DNA of 64,000 nucleotides from Edaphochlamys debaryana (taxonomy: Eukaryota > Chlorophyta > Chlorophyceae > Chlamydomonadales), in NCBI GenBank assembly GCA_016858145.1, contig JAEHOE010000067.1, forward strand, positions 62,001 to 126,000. The letters run 5' to 3'. The translations under genes and the position numbers were made by a program. How positions within the stretch are numbered: position 1 is the stretch's first letter; every line of letters starts with the position of its first letter. Below the pieces are notes generated by a model that was given only the letters and a program-made list of their open reading frames with translations, ran no database searches and was not told where the DNA came from. Below, one piece after another: positions 22,101-34,200 of this stretch.

Positions 22101-24675
22101 CCTCCCTCTCCGCCCCCCCTGCCCCTCCCTCTCCGCCCCCCCTGCCCCCTCTCCGCCCCCCTGCCCCTCCCTCTCTGCCCCCGTTGCCCCCTCGCCGCCC
22201 CCCTGCCCCGCTTACCACCCGGTGTGGGCGGCTGGTGGCGGAAGCGAGGCGGGTGATGGAGATGGACGAGGTATTGGAGGCGAGGATGGTGTCGTGACGG
22301 GTGGCCTGGGGTGGGTGGCGGAAGGGCGGACGTGAGGCGGATGAGAAAGGGGGGGAGGCTAGGGCCGCGGGTCCAAAGGCGAATGCTTGTCCCCGCTCGC
22401 CCGCCCCCTGCAGCCCCCCCCCCCCCCCACACACACACACCGCCCTGCCAAGGGCTTGAGTCTGTGCCCTCCCGCCTCCTCAGGCCTCCCCTGCCCCCCT
22501 CACGTTGTCCAGCTGCTTGAGCACCTCCTCCCTCCCTCCCGTCCCCCCTCCCCTGCCCTGTCAGGTCCCCTCCTCCCCCCCTCACGTTGTCCAGCTGTTT
22601 GAGCACCTCCTCCCTCCCCTGTCCCCCCTTCCCCCCCTGTCAGGTCCCCTCCTCCCCCCCTCACGTTGTCCAGCTGCTTGAGCACCTCCTTCTTCACCGC
22701 CTCGTCCTCTTTGACCGCCTCGATCACGAACTCAGCGGCACGGAGAGCCTGCAGGGTGTGGGTGGAGGGGGTGTCCGTTTCGGGGGCAAGAGCAGACCGA
22801 CTGACCGGGACTGCATGGGAGGGCGCAGCAAGCCGAGGGGGGGGAATGGCGAGGGAACGGAAGGGAGCAGCGAGCCGAGGGGAATGGGGAATGGAACGGC
22901 GAGGGAACGGAATGCAATGAGGGGTGCGGATGGGGCGGAGGGTGCAGCAGACCAACTGACCGTGGAGGCGAGCAGGATGCAGCTGCAGCTGGCCGCCCTT
23001 GCCATCTCCGCCCGTGCCTCTGGCCCGTGTCCACAACTCCCCTCCCCGGTCCTCTTCCCCCAGCCTTCCCGCGCCAGGCTGCCCTCTCCCCCTGCCCCGT
23101 TGCCACTCCTCCTCCCCTCCCGCCCCTGTCAGGTCCACTCCCCCTCCCTTGCCCTCCCCCCCTCACGTCCAGGCTGCCCACGGACGTGTTGATCCGCGCC
23201 AGGGTCCCCGCCGCGTCGTCCGAGCTCAGCCCCCCCTTCTTGACCGCCTTCTCCAGCCCCTTCTTCAGGAAGCCCATGCCGCGCTCAATGGCGGCGGCGC
23301 TGGTGTCATTCAGGAGGACCTGCGGGGGGGGGGCAGGGTGGGTGAGTGGGGAGGCAGGCGGGTCAGAGGAAGCGGAGGTGGGTCACGGGAGGGCAGACAA
23401 GGGGGGGCGAGAGCTGCGGGGTCGATCGGGAAGGGGGCGGCGGGGAGGGTCAGGGTGCCCGGGGCCTGCTCCCGGCCTCGGAAGAAGGCGCGGAGAAGCA
23501 CGGCGACAGCACCGCTCCACCCCTGCTCGCAACCCGCCCCCTGCTGTCAGGGGCCCCGCCAAAGCTCCCAAGCCCCAAGGTCAAGGCCCGCAGCGGTCCT
23601 AGGCTGCGGCCGCAGATCGCATTGCGGTACAGTGTCCCGCACCACCATCACTGTGCAGACGGGGGCCGCATCGCACCGCATCTGACCCAACGCCAACCGC
23701 CAACCGCCGGCAGGGTCCGAGCTTCTCGCAACGCGCGAGCCCGAGGGGCCAGACACGTCCGCGTACCCCGCCCCTGTGTGATGCTGCCTTGCTGGTGGCA
23801 GCCTCCAGCTCTAGAGATCCGGTCGCCGAAGGCGATTGCTGCCCCAAAGGCATCCCCCAGTGCTTTCTAGGGTGACGCGCCCAGCGGGGGCGGGAGCCCC
23901 TCAGGCGGGTCACAAGAGGGTCCGGCACCCTTCCTTCAGCCCCGTGGCCGCTCGTGGCCGAAACCCGGTCGATTTTGTTTGCTCTTGTCTGCCTTTGCTG
24001 CCTTGAATGCAACTCAGGCGGGCTGGGAGCATGTCCCGGAGGCTCGCGTGGGCCCGACGTGCATTCCGCCTGTGTGGCCCCAGGGCCCGGGCGCGTTGGG
24101 GCCGCCTTGCGTGGCTCCTTGGCTCGGGGCCCGTCCCCATCCCCTGGCCAGCCCATCCCAAAGCCATCCCACCTGTAGCCCCCGCGACGCCACGACCTGG
24201 GCGATGCCTGCATGGGGTTGCGCGGGGAACGGGTTAGCGCCACGGTGGGGCCGAGGGGGCTCGGTGGGGGGGGGGCTCGGGACTTCGGTGCCGCACGCTG
24301 CAGCGACCAGGTGCCCGTCGGACGGGTGAGGGCTGCTGGCTGCGCCTCAGTCGGGCGTGACCTTGCAAGGTGCACGAAGCCACGCGCCCAGAAGAGGCTG
24401 TCTCAGCCTGACTGGAATGTCTTTCGCGACAGCCCGGCGCGACGGGGTCCCGCTTCACAGCGACTTCTCATGGGACCTCATCCTCCTTGGTGAAGATGCG
24501 TGCCAGCGGCCCGGCAGAGCGCCGAGGCATGTGTCGGAACCGGCATGACGCGCTGCTTGGAAGCGCCTGATCAGCCACAAACAGGCTTCTCAACCTTCAG
24601 TTGACACGTACCGATGCCCATTTGGCCCGCGCCCACAATGCCGACGACGCTGGGCAGAACCCCGGTGCCAGCCAT
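19175..24675 (-). CDS. 3-hydroxybutyryl/3-hydroxyacyl-CoA dehydrogenase
   Basis: NAD-dependent oxidation of 3-hydroxyacyl-CoA (or the reverse) in fatty-acid or butyrate-type metabolism. Thirteen exons in minus order (24675-24612, 24207-24173, 23319-23167, 22748-22665, 22305-22216, 21548-21471, 21299-21231, 20845-20804, 20505-20428, 20050-20020, 19798-19662, 19543-19505, 19240-19175) give 321 residues. The Rossmann motif GIVGAGQMGIG is at residues 12-22. ASNTSSISIT carries the active-site Ser, GMHF the catalytic His and LVE the catalytic Glu. The C-terminal domain has AEDIDRSMRLGTNMQ, GPLRLADQIGLDTCL and GRGVFQYD. Oddities: the usual Asn in GF-x-V-N-R is Tyr (GFLVYRLLMP), and Asn of HFxNP is His. 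A His-rich tail of ~32 residues follows the normal end, with no SKL-type peroxisome signal. Intron 9 appears to be GC-AG. Confidence 0.9.
20284..20315 (-). repeat. intronic copy of exon-9 donor edge
   Basis: Resembles the end of exon 9 (encoding SMRLGTNMQ, 20428-20458). On the minus strand the copy reads SMRPATNMQ and lies in the following intron, about 145 bp away. Confidence 0.7.
21120..21154 (-). repeat. intronic copy of exon-7 donor edge
   Basis: About 33 of 35 bases match the end of exon 7 plus its GTAGGG donor (21225-21258), about 105 bp away in the downstream intron. It is a perfect decoy donor. Confidence 0.85.
21622..21676 (-). repeat. intronic copy of exon-6 acceptor edge
   Basis: All 55 bases are identical to 21510-21564, which contains the acceptor and first 13 codons of exon 6. 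It lies 112 bp upstream in the preceding intron and duplicates the splice acceptor exactly. Confidence 0.95.
21779..21920 (-). repeat. GAGGCAAGAGG minisatellite in dehydrogenase intron 5
   Basis: Irregular tandem copies of GGGAGGAGGCAAGAG on the sense (minus) strand. The motif is closely related to the one in cupin-1 intron 6. Confidence 0.8.
21966..21996 (-). repeat. intronic copy of exon-5 donor edge
   Basis: About 28 of 31 bases match the end of exon 5 (encoding SATSRPHRV, 22216-22244), about 250 bp away in the downstream intron. The GTAAGC donor is not preserved in the copy. Confidence 0.75.
22499..22690 (-). repeat. triplicated exon-4 donor edge
   Basis: Three tandem copies with a period of about 80 bp contain the end of exon 4 (VLKQLDN) with its GTGAGG donor. 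The copy nearest the exon body is used; the two at about 22499-22530 and 22582-22613 lie in the intron as decoys. Confidence 0.9.
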
Positions 24676-25131
24676 GGCAGCGCGTGCACTAACGCGGCCT
24701 CAAAGTAGCAATGTAGCCTCGTGGATAAAGTCTAAGCTGCTGAAATACTTTGGCGCGGGGTAAATGACTGGGCGGCCAAGTCAGCTGAAGGCAACGAGGA
24801 ACGAGCCAGCGTCGCAGCAGGATAGGCACCGGGATGGAGGGGTTTCTCACTTCGCAATCAGTCCTCGGATATGTGGCAGCAGCAAACTGGGGCCGTGCTG
24901 TCTCTCGCGCGAAACCCTCATTGATCCCCCTTTGATCCAGAATCCAGCGCCAGCCCTCGCAGGCTGTGGACCCCGCCGGCCCCTCCCGCCCCGCAGGTTG
25001 CATACGCATACACCCCACACTACGTACACACTCTCCGTAATCTTCAGCTCGACAGTGGACGCTCGCACCTCACCTCAATGCACCCACCTCACAGAAATCA
25101 GCATGCCAAGCTGACCCACACACAGTAAACA
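24676..25131. other. divergent promoter region, dehydrogenase and coiled-coil gene
   Basis: About 456 bp lie between the two start codons. No TATA box is evident. Both 5' UTRs must lie here. Confidence 0.6.
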
Positions 25132-28100
25132 ATGGCTCCGCGCTCGAGTGCAGCCGAGGAGCGAGTGGCCGACCAACGGGTAGGGCCACACGCGCTTCAG
25201 GTCATCGTCGCTGCGCTATCGCCCCGCCATGCTGACACCCGCGTCGTTCGGCAGGCCACTCCCACGCCCGAGGCTTCTCACAGCAGCGTCCTCAAGTCCT
25301 TATTTGGAAGGTAGGCTGGGCGCTGAGCGACGAGGCGACGCGAGCGGTACCGGAGCCAACGTGACCCAGAAAATGCACCCTTGCAGGTTGCGGCTGTCCG
25401 GGGGCAAGCTCAAGCACCGCGAAGACGATGCTTCAGATGCACTTGACACACCACTAGTAAGTGCGCCACGAAACGTTCCGGGTCGTGCTGCAGCCCGTGC
25501 GACCGCGACCCCGAGCGCGGCCGTTAAGTTGCAGGGTGTTCGTTTTGGAGGGCTCAAGCAGGCTGACATACCTTTTAACACATATGTGTCAAAACAGGAT
25601 CAGCAGCAGCGAGGCGCCGGTCGGGTCGCCGTCAGGTGGGTGTGTGCATGTCGGCAGCAGGCGTTGGGTGCCACACTTGCGACGCAACACACGAACTCAT
25701 GCTCTAACTTGGGTCCGTAGCAATGGTCACTTGCAGCTGCGGACTGGGGTGCCGCTTCATCTCCCCTTCCACCCGCTACCCTGAGATTCCCGCCATTCTC
25801 TCTGCTGCCGACTTGCTGCCGACTTCCTGCCCCCCGCCCCCAAACCCCCCTGACCGGCGCCCCACACCCCCTCCTCCCCGAAACCCCACCAGCCCATTCG
25901 AGTACGGCCATGGGAAATCCACCGACCCAAAGCCAGCGCCATCCTCCCAGCCTCCCCATACCTTCACATCCGCGGCCTCGCCCGCCCTCGCAACGAGCTC
26001 CACCGCTGTATCCGGCGCCCTGGGCCCCGCCGGTCCCGTGGGCCCGACTGGGTCCGCCTCCCACTGCGGCGGCAGCGGCGAGCTGAGTTCCACGACGGCC
26101 TCCAGTGCGCTTCTGGGCCCGCAGCCCAGTTGGGGTAGCCCTCGGTCATCGGACGCGGGCGGCGTGGGCGCAGCGGCCGGGACCTCGCAGGTGAGCAAAG
26201 TGGCAAGACTTACCGATAACAACAAGGGATGAGGAAATACCAGTGAACATAGCAAACGGGGCCGTCTGTAAGGCTGCCAGCAGCAGCCACGGCCCGTGCG
26301 CTTTCAGCACGGCCCGCAATCCTCCACTTGCTTGGCACCTTCCTTCTCGTGGAATGAGCGGACGGTGTGTGGGTGGCTGGGCGCAACGGCTGCGAGGGCA
26401 AGGTGTTTCCGTGCGACCACGGTCCACAGCCTCGCCCGCACCCACGCCTGTGCCCTGCCTCCGCTGTCTGCCTATGCCTCTGCAGGGCGGCCGGCACGGC
26501 AGCGCCGGGGGCGGCAGCGCTTCGGTGCCCCGCACCTCCTCGGCGGGGGGCAGCACCGGGACGGGGACGGGCGGCGGCAGCGCGGGCGGGGCCCCGGCAC
26601 GCAGGCAAGCGGGGCATGGGCATGGGAGGTGGAGGGGCGGGTGGATGGGTAGACGGGGAGGCGGGAGGGAAGGGGGGGCATTGGCGGCGGAGCCCCAGCA
26701 GCCAGCACGCGGGCATGCAAGGAGGGTGTCGAAGGGCGGTGACGGGTAGGGACTTGGGAAGGCGGGTCTCCGCGAAGGGGAAGAGGGAGGGGGCTAACCG
26801 ACAGCCACACTCGGACCATCCCGCTTCACGCCGAGTCCCGGCGCCCATCTGTGCCTGCACCCTTCCCTCCCGCCTGGCCCCGCAGCCGTGCGCCCTGCGC
26901 CTCGCGGCCCCCCGCCGTGCCCCCCCTGGACCTGGGCCGGCTGAGGGACGAGGGCGGCAGGCGCACCTCGGCGGCGGCGGCACCTGCAGCAGCGGGGGCC
27001 CATGGCAGGTGCGAACCTGGGCCTGGGCCTGGGCCTGGGCCCGGAGCCAGGATGGGGGCCACACGGGGGGACTGCAGCCGAGGCGGGCCTGGGCCTGGGG
27101 CAGGACGTGGGGTGCAAGGCGGCACTGCAGCCTAGGCAGGCTGAGGCACATACATGATGCCCTAGTCCAGCCCATCCTGATACGTTCATCCCTGCCCTGC
27201 ACGGAGGATGCCAACACGTCCAACCGCATTCCGCCCCGCGCTTTCCTCCCATGCTCCGTCCCACTCACTCCCAGGCCCCCTGCCTTGCCGGCTACCGAGG
27301 GACCCTGCGCCGCCCAGGGTGGGGCGAGTGAGGGCGGGGCCGGCGGCGCGGCCCAGGCCCACTTGGGCCCAGGCCAGGCCCCTGCTGCTGCCTTTTCGCT
27401 CGCTGAGCTGGCCGAGCTGGAGGACGAGGTGGCGGCCTGGGCGGCGCCGCCCCGCTGGAACCCGTCCAACCAGGGCCGCTGGCACGTGTACCCGCCCATC
27501 GGCCGCCAGGCAAGGCCAGCGGGGGGGGGAGCGGAGGGGGTTGGCTGCTGAAAGGAGCATAGGGGATGGGGATGGGGTTGACCGGCTTACTTCGTGAGGC
27601 CATACATATGTTGTACATCTGGGCTCTGGTTGCCGAGGGTAAGAACATCATGCACGCGAAGGTCGCGCCTTCCGATGTCACCTTTCGGCTCCTAGTCGAC
27701 CGACACCTTGCGCGCCTCTCGGTACCCTCTCTTTGCCCTCCCCTCACCCTCCCCCGAACCTCCCCTGTCAGGACGTTGCCCCCGTGGAGACCCTCGTCCA
27801 GTCCCTGCCGCCGGAGCAGGGCGCATCCGTTGTACTGCTGTGGCGGCAGTACGCGGCGGCGCGGTACAGCTGCGAGCTCATGGCGGGCCGCGCCGTACGG
27901 CTCGTACGGGAGCTGACTAAGGAGCTGGCTGCCGTGCGGGACGAGGGCGACGAGCGGGAGGAGCAGTTGGAGCGCATGGGACGAGCGGTGAGGGGATGGG
28001 GAGGGGGCGCACGTGACGTGGCAGGGGCAGATAAGGCGAGGGGCAGGTATCATGCAAGCCAGTGCCTTGCTGAGCAGCGCTGCCGTACGCTTTGCCGTAC

Positions 28101-29703
28101 AGGTGATGCAGCTGCAGCACCAGCTGTACGAAGCCCAGGCTGCGGCGGCCGCCGCGCAGGAGCCGTACCGCCTGCCGCACCGGCACCCGGGCCAGCAACA
28201 CGGGTGGGGACTGGGGGGGCCGCACCGCTCCGTTATGCCCTGTCCGTTCCAGACCAGAGACGCCCTGCCACGAGACACGATAGGTTCCGTGTCACGTCTG
28301 CTGCACTCCCCCAACCCGTCCCCTGGGTCCCACCATCCCACCCGCTCTCCCTCTCCCGTGCACCCCGCCCTCCCGCCCACGCCAGGTACGGCAACGGCTA
28401 CGACGACTCCCCGCCCTCGCCCACGCGCCACCGCTCCAGCAGCGTGCCGCCCGAGGCCGGGGCGCCCCCCGGCCGCGACGCCGACTCCGACGCCTGTGCC
28501 CCGGGCTCGGCCGCTGCTGCTGCAGCTGCGGCTGCTGCCACGTCCCGGGCTCTGGAGGCGGAGAACGAGGCCCTGGCGTTCGAGCTGCACGAGCTGAGGG
28601 GCGCGTTCATGGAGGCGAGTGCGGGGGGCAGAGAGGGCACCGGTGGAGGTGTAGTGGAGGCGGGCACCTGAGAGCATGGATTTCATATTTCCTCAATCTC
28701 ATCTCGTCTCAAGTTATCCAATATCCCATACCTCGCCTCGCAGGTGCACGAGGACTCCCGCGCGCTGCGTGCAGCGCTGGAGGAGGCGGACGCCACCGCC
28801 GCCGCCCTCTCCGCCCAGGCCGCCGGCCTGCGCCGCCACTCGGCGGCCGTGCTGCGCGAGAACGAGGGCCTGCGCCGCGAGCTGAGCGCAGCACGCACCG
28901 CACTGGCCGCAGCAGGCGCAGCAGGCGGCGGTCAGCCCCTCACGGCCGGGGCTGGGGTCGCAGCAGCGGGCACGCCTCCGCCGCAGGCGGCGGCGGGGCC
29001 GGGCAGGAGCGCCAGCGGCAGCGCCGGGGCCTGCGCAGGGCCCTCTCCCGGACCGGGCGCGAATGGCGGGGTGGGGGGCTTCAAGAGTGTGGCGCCGGCG
29101 CCGGCGGCTCGTGGCGCGGCGGCGCCGGCGTGCCACCCTGTTGTTGCGGCGCTCCGGCCGCCGGCGCTGCCGAGGACGCCCGTGTTTCCCGCCGCCGCCG
29201 CCGCCGCTGGGGGCCCCACGCCGCCGTCGCATGCGTCGTCGGCGCAGTACCGCAGCAATACCTCGTACGACGCGTCGCCGTACGACCCGTCACCGTACGG
29301 CCCTCCCGCGGGGCGCGGCTGTCATGCCGAGGACCAGGAGCCGTACGGGCTGGACTACGAGTTCCGTACGGCGCTGGATTCCGACGGCGTATTCGTACAG
29401 GTGGAGGCGCACTGGCCCGTACGTGGCGCGTCCCGCGCCGCCGGCGGCGCGGTTGCCTTGGAGAAAGGAAGCTGCCTGCCGCACCCGCACGCCGAGTACC
29501 CCCACCCCCACCCGCACCCTCACCTCTCGGGGCCGCCCCGGCCCCCGCCACACCCTCCGGCTGAGGAGCACGGCACGGGCTTCAAGGGCCGCCTGGCGGC
29601 GGCCGCAGCGGCGGTGGCGGCGTGCCCCAGGCCCGCCGGCCCGCCCCCGCCGGCGCCGGCCCAGCCGCAGCGGCCGCCGCAACCGGCGGCCATGACTCGT
29701 TGA
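25132..29703 (+). CDS. coiled-coil protein of unknown function
   Basis: Not recognised. Twelve exons (25132-25179, 25255-25310, 25387-25456, 25598-25635, 25893-26190, 26486-26604, 26886-27008, 27275-27509, 27772-27987, 28103-28203, 28386-28614, 28744-29703) keep phase and give 830 residues. The ATG context is good (AACAATGG). Residues ~100-330 are Ser/Gly/Ala-rich and disordered. Residues ~330-430 (VRLVRELTKELAAVRDEGDE onward) and ~488-575 (ALEAENEALAFELHELRG, then ALRAALEEADATAAALSAQA) are coiled coils. The C-terminal third is Ala/Pro-rich, with Tyr-Asp-Pro-Ser (YDPSPYGPP) and a YPHPHPHPHL run. Introns 6, 8 and 11 require GC donors. The join between exons 4 and 5 is the weakest; a small extra exon near 25717 is possible. 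A structural or cytoskeletal role would be only a guess. Confidence 0.72.
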
Positions 29704-31281
29704 TATGGGCCGGGAAGGGCCAGCCCCGGGGCTGGAAGCAGGCTTCGACCTTAAGTCGCAGGCGCTTTCGAAGGCTCAGGCCGAGACCTTGTAGAGCACC
29801 TACACCACACCACGCCCCGCCTGCCTGCGAGGGCTGGGGCGGGCCCAATGCGGCAGTGGTCTTTCCTTGGTGTGTCCAGGCAGCCCTGCTCCCGACCCAA
29901 GCCCGGGGTGATGGGTCGGCTCCCTTGCATTTATTCTTTGGGCTGCCACGCCCTGCATTCTCTGGTTTGAGGTGGTGACAAGCGATCTCTTCTCTCCCAC
30001 GAGCATTCTTTGCTTTGCTTCGGTTCTTAAACCCTCGGCCCAGTACAGCTGTACGCCCGGGGAGGGACTTATTGCTCTTCTTGTCATTCGGCTAGTCTTG
30101 TGTTGTGGCTCTTTGGTCTTCACCTTGTAGGTGGTCTTGTCTTGTGGCATGCGGCGTTAGGAGCCGTCACATTGTATCAAAGGAGCAACCGTGGGCACAT
30201 CAGCGTCGCACGTGAAAGGAGAGGGAGGAGGGAGTGCCTGTGAAGGATGCATGGCAGCCGGGTTCGCAACCACTTGGCATGCTCTTGTATAAACTGTCGA
30301 AAGGTCATAAGGAGGGTCGACGCCCACTCTTCGGGGGCGTCAAGTTTCTGGTAGGGCGCGTACCGCATCAATAAAGGAAGAGAGGCGGGACGGCAGGCGA
30401 TTCAGAGTTCAGGGTGTGTGCGTTGAAGAGCGTACGGTTCAGAAGGCGGTTGGTAAAGGCGGTGTGGGCAAAGCTGGGCTTGACACGGCATCCTGTGCTG
30501 TGTCAATGATGGGTTTACAGCTGGGTGAAGAGGCAGGCGGCGGGACACTTCGAGGTACTGTGGACGGTGTGAAGAGGCCGGCGTTGTAACACGCGCTTGT
30601 TGCAAAATGTTCCTTCCAGTCCTGACCCTGTGACCAACTACCGGGAGGAATGGACAGAGGTCACGCCGCCACCTAAGTGACTGAGTCTGGTCAGTGCCTC
30701 ATAGTGCCTGCCGGCACCTTGGCACAGCCCACTAGCTCGTGCCCTCAGCAGAGCTTTCCTGTCTTCACCGTGGTCGAGAGTCCTAGCAAGGTGAGGTGGT
30801 ACACCCAGTACCGGTGGGTGGCGCTCTTGCTCAGCCCCTCCCCTTTTGGAGGTGGTTCCTGCTGTCATCATCGCATCCTAGCGAGGTGGGGGCAGCAGCG
30901 GGCCGCACGAGCTCAGAGCCATGTCGGCATGCCAGCTCCAAGGCAATTGCCAACGCGGTTTACTATGATTGCGTCCTCGAGGTGCAGAGTTATGCCAGGA
31001 CAAGAGGGTTGAATGCCGGTAAGGGCCGTCTTTACAGCAAGGCGAGCCCGGGGGGGGGGGTCCCTTGCAGGGGGATGAGGGGGGCTTGGAGGAAAACCGT
31101 GCATCCCGACACCCGACCCCGCAACTACATGAATGTATCAGGATTGCATACTGTTGTCTCACGCTTCCATCAATACTTAATAGGAATTGCTGCCCGAACT
31201 GGCTCGTGCAGCTTTCCACGGCTTCCGATGTTGCGAGGTGTTGCAGTCGGCACGGAGTTGCTGAGCGAAGCGTGATTACCC
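29704..31281. other. intergenic / UTR, no supported gene
   Basis: This holds the 3' UTR of the coiled-coil gene and the upstream region of the giant repeat gene. The fragment around 30940-31020 (AIANAVYYDCVLEVQ, followed by a GTAAGG donor) looks coding-like and may be an upstream exon of the giant gene, but I could not join it in phase. Confidence 0.45.
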
Positions 31282-34200
31282 ATGCTACTCGACACAACTA
31301 AAGATGCGTGCAGACGTGTTGGTGGCTGCGAAACGGGGCAACGTCGGAAGTTCGCCCGCCGGGCGGGGGCCAGAAAGCCGGGCAACACCGGTGTTGCTGC
31401 CAAGCTTGCTGCCTGGAACAACCGAGTAATACGCGCCACTGATGCGCGGCGACGTTCCGCATGGCCTCTAAGCACATGTCGGGTGAGCCTTTTTGCGGCT
31501 GAAACCCCGAGACGAACTCGGAGTCAACAGCTGCCAACCTCCTTGCTCTTTCTACCGCCGTGCTTATCTCGTAGCCCTCTTTTATCTCGATGTGAACAGG
31601 CCCACTCCGAAGATGCTGAAACCGGGTCAAAAGGATGGGATCCCGTCGAGCCATCGGCCCTCGGCGTCCTCGCCAAGGCGTCCATCTCCTCGGCGCACGG
31701 ACCCTTGCTGCTGGGAGTTCTGGCCCTGGGTAGCCAGCTTCTGACAACCATCCACGGACAGGTATGGGGGTGATGCGGCCATGCCCGCCAATTGCGGGGC
31801 TGCAGTTGCTAGCATGGGCTAGCAAAAGGGCCATGACACGCGTGCCTACTCGCCTGCTTCGGAGTTGACGTTTCACAACTCAAACATTTCCACTTCCGCA
31901 CAGGACGTGAGCCATGACCTGGCCGGGGACCTCCTGTCGGGCCTCGAACTCCACGACACTGATGCCGCTGGAACCAGTGGCAACGGCGTGGGCGCGGGGC
32001 CCGGCGGCGGCCGCGGCGGCGGCGGTGGCGGCGGCGGCGGTGGCGGGAGTGGCCCCAGCCAGCCCAACGGCCCGGGGGGTGAGATGACAGACAGCAGGGT
32101 GACCCCTGTCGACCTGCACGGAATCCGTAACCCTGCTGCTGAGTTGCCACGATCTGCAGTTGATGCCAAGCCCGAGCGTATTGAGCCCCGCGTTCCTGGA
32201 TCCCATGCATGCAGATTTCGGCCTGCCCCTGGGCCCGCACGTTCAAGGCCTGGCACTTGCGGTCGCGCTGTCCCTCGCCCACCGCCTCACTTCCTGGCTT
32301 CATTCGTCAGTCCGTGTGGCGAACCCAGCGATCCGCTGGGGTGCCGCCTCTCCCACCCGACTGGCACCAGCGCTTGCCTCTGGCAGCGTATCGCAAGCCT
32401 GCGCAAGGCCAAAAGGCAAACGGCAAGGACTCACAGCCTGGAGCTACAGCGACGAACCCTGGCTGATAGCTTGCTGGCACCAGAGCGCCAGGATCGTCGC
32501 TAACGACGACAGCAGAGTTGGCATCCGTGGCGTGAACCTATTCGGCACAACAGCCGCAGAGACATTATCGACGCAAAGCACTGGCGCTTACTTCCTAAAT
32601 AAAGCCCGAAACGCAGACCACACAGCAATGCGGTTACATCAAGGCTCTTCGGACGACATCAACAACGGTGCTCAGACCACAGACCAAGGCAACCAAGACA
32701 ACCCCGACACAGACACAGATGCGGCTTCCCACGAGCGTCTGGGCCTGCTGGGCACGGCTGCGGCGGCGGCGTCGCCTGCCTCTCTGGTGGCGTGCTCGGG
32801 CGCTGCCGCGGACGCGGCTTCCCACGAGCGTCTGGGCCTGCTGGGCACGGCTGCGGCGGCGGCGTCGCCTGCCTCTCTGGTGGCGTGCTCGGGCGCTGCC
32901 GCGGAGGCGGCTTCCCACGAGCGTCTGGGCCTGCTGGGCTCGGCTGCTGCGGCGGCGTCGCCTGCCTCTCTGTTGGCGTGCTCGGGCGCTGCCGCGGAGG
33001 CGGCTTCCCACGAGCGTCTGGGCCTGCTGGGCACGGCTGCGGCGGCGGCGTCGCCTGCCTCTCTGTTGGCGTGCTCGGGCGCTGCCGCGGAGGCGGCGTC
33101 CCACGAGCGTCTGGGCCTGCTGGGCACGGCTGCGGCGGCGGCGTCGCCTGCCTCTCTGGTGGCGTGCTCGGGCGCTGCCGCGGAGGCGGCTTCCCACGAG
33201 CGTCTGGGTCTGCTGGGCACGGCTGCTGCGGCGGCGTCGCCTGCCTCTCTGGCGGCGTGTTCGGGCGCTGCCGCGGAGGCGGCTTCCCACGAGCGTCTGG
33301 GCCTGCTGGGCACGGCTGCGGCGGCGGCGTCGCCTGCCTCTCTGTTGGCGTGCTCGGGCGCTGCCGCGCAGGCGGCTTCCCACGAGCGTCTGGGCCTGCT
33401 GGGCACGGCGGCGGCGGCGGTGTCGCCTGCCTCTCTGTTGGCGTGCTCGGGCGCTGCTGCGGAGGCGGCTTCCCACGAGCGTCTGGGCCTGCTTGGCACG
33501 GCTGCTGCGGCGGCGTCGCCTGCCTCTCTGGTGGCGTGCTCGGGCGCTGCCGCGGAGGCGGCTTCCCACGAGCGTCTGGGCTTGCTGGGCACGGCTGCGG
33601 CGGCGGCGTCGCCTGCCTCTCTGGTGGCATGCTCGGGCGCTGCCGCGGAGGCGGCTTCCCACGAGCGTCTGGGCCTGCTGGGCACGGCTGCTGCGGCGGC
33701 GTCGCCTGCCTCTCTGGTGGCGTGCTCGGGCGCTGCCGCGGAGGCGGCTTCCCACGAGCGTCTGGGTCTGCTGGGCACGGCTGCGGCGGCGGCGTCGCCT
33801 GCCTCTCTGTTGGCGTGCTCGGGCGCTGCCGCGGAGGCGGCTTCCCACGAGCGTCTGGGCCTGCTGGGCACGGCTGCGGCGGCGGCGTCGCCTGCCTCTC
33901 TGGTGGCGTGCTCGGGCGCAGCCGCGGAGGCGGCTTCCCACGAGCGTCTGGGCCTGCTGGGCACGGCTGCTGCGGCGGCGTCGCCTGCCTCTCTGGCGGC
34001 ATGCTCGGGCGCTGCCGCGGAGGCGGCTTCCCACGAGCGTCTGGGTCTGCTGGGCACGGCTGCGGCGGCGGCGTCGCCTGCCTCTCTGGCGGCGTGCTCG
34101 GGCGCGGCCGCGCAGGCGGCTTCCCACGAGCGTTTGGGTCTGCTGGGCTTGGCTGCTGCGGCGGCGTCGCCTGCCTCTTCGGTGGCGTGCTCGGGCGCGG

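Noticed and set aside
25717..25790. Extra exon (SNGHLQLRTG...) in the coiled-coil gene
   Set aside because: It opens in phase from the previous exon but meets a stop, and no donor restores the phase needed by the next exon. Skipping it joins cleanly.
30940..31030. Possible exon AIANAVYYDCVLEVQ upstream of the giant gene
   Set aside because: Coding-like and followed by a GTAAGG donor, but I could not join it in phase to 31282-31482, so I left it out of the model.
32079..32160. Alternative donor GTGAGA at 32079 for exon 3 of the giant gene
   Set aside because: It is a better consensus, but it puts exon 4 in a frame that stops at 32503. The donor at 31988 keeps the frame into the array. Kept as a possible isoform only.
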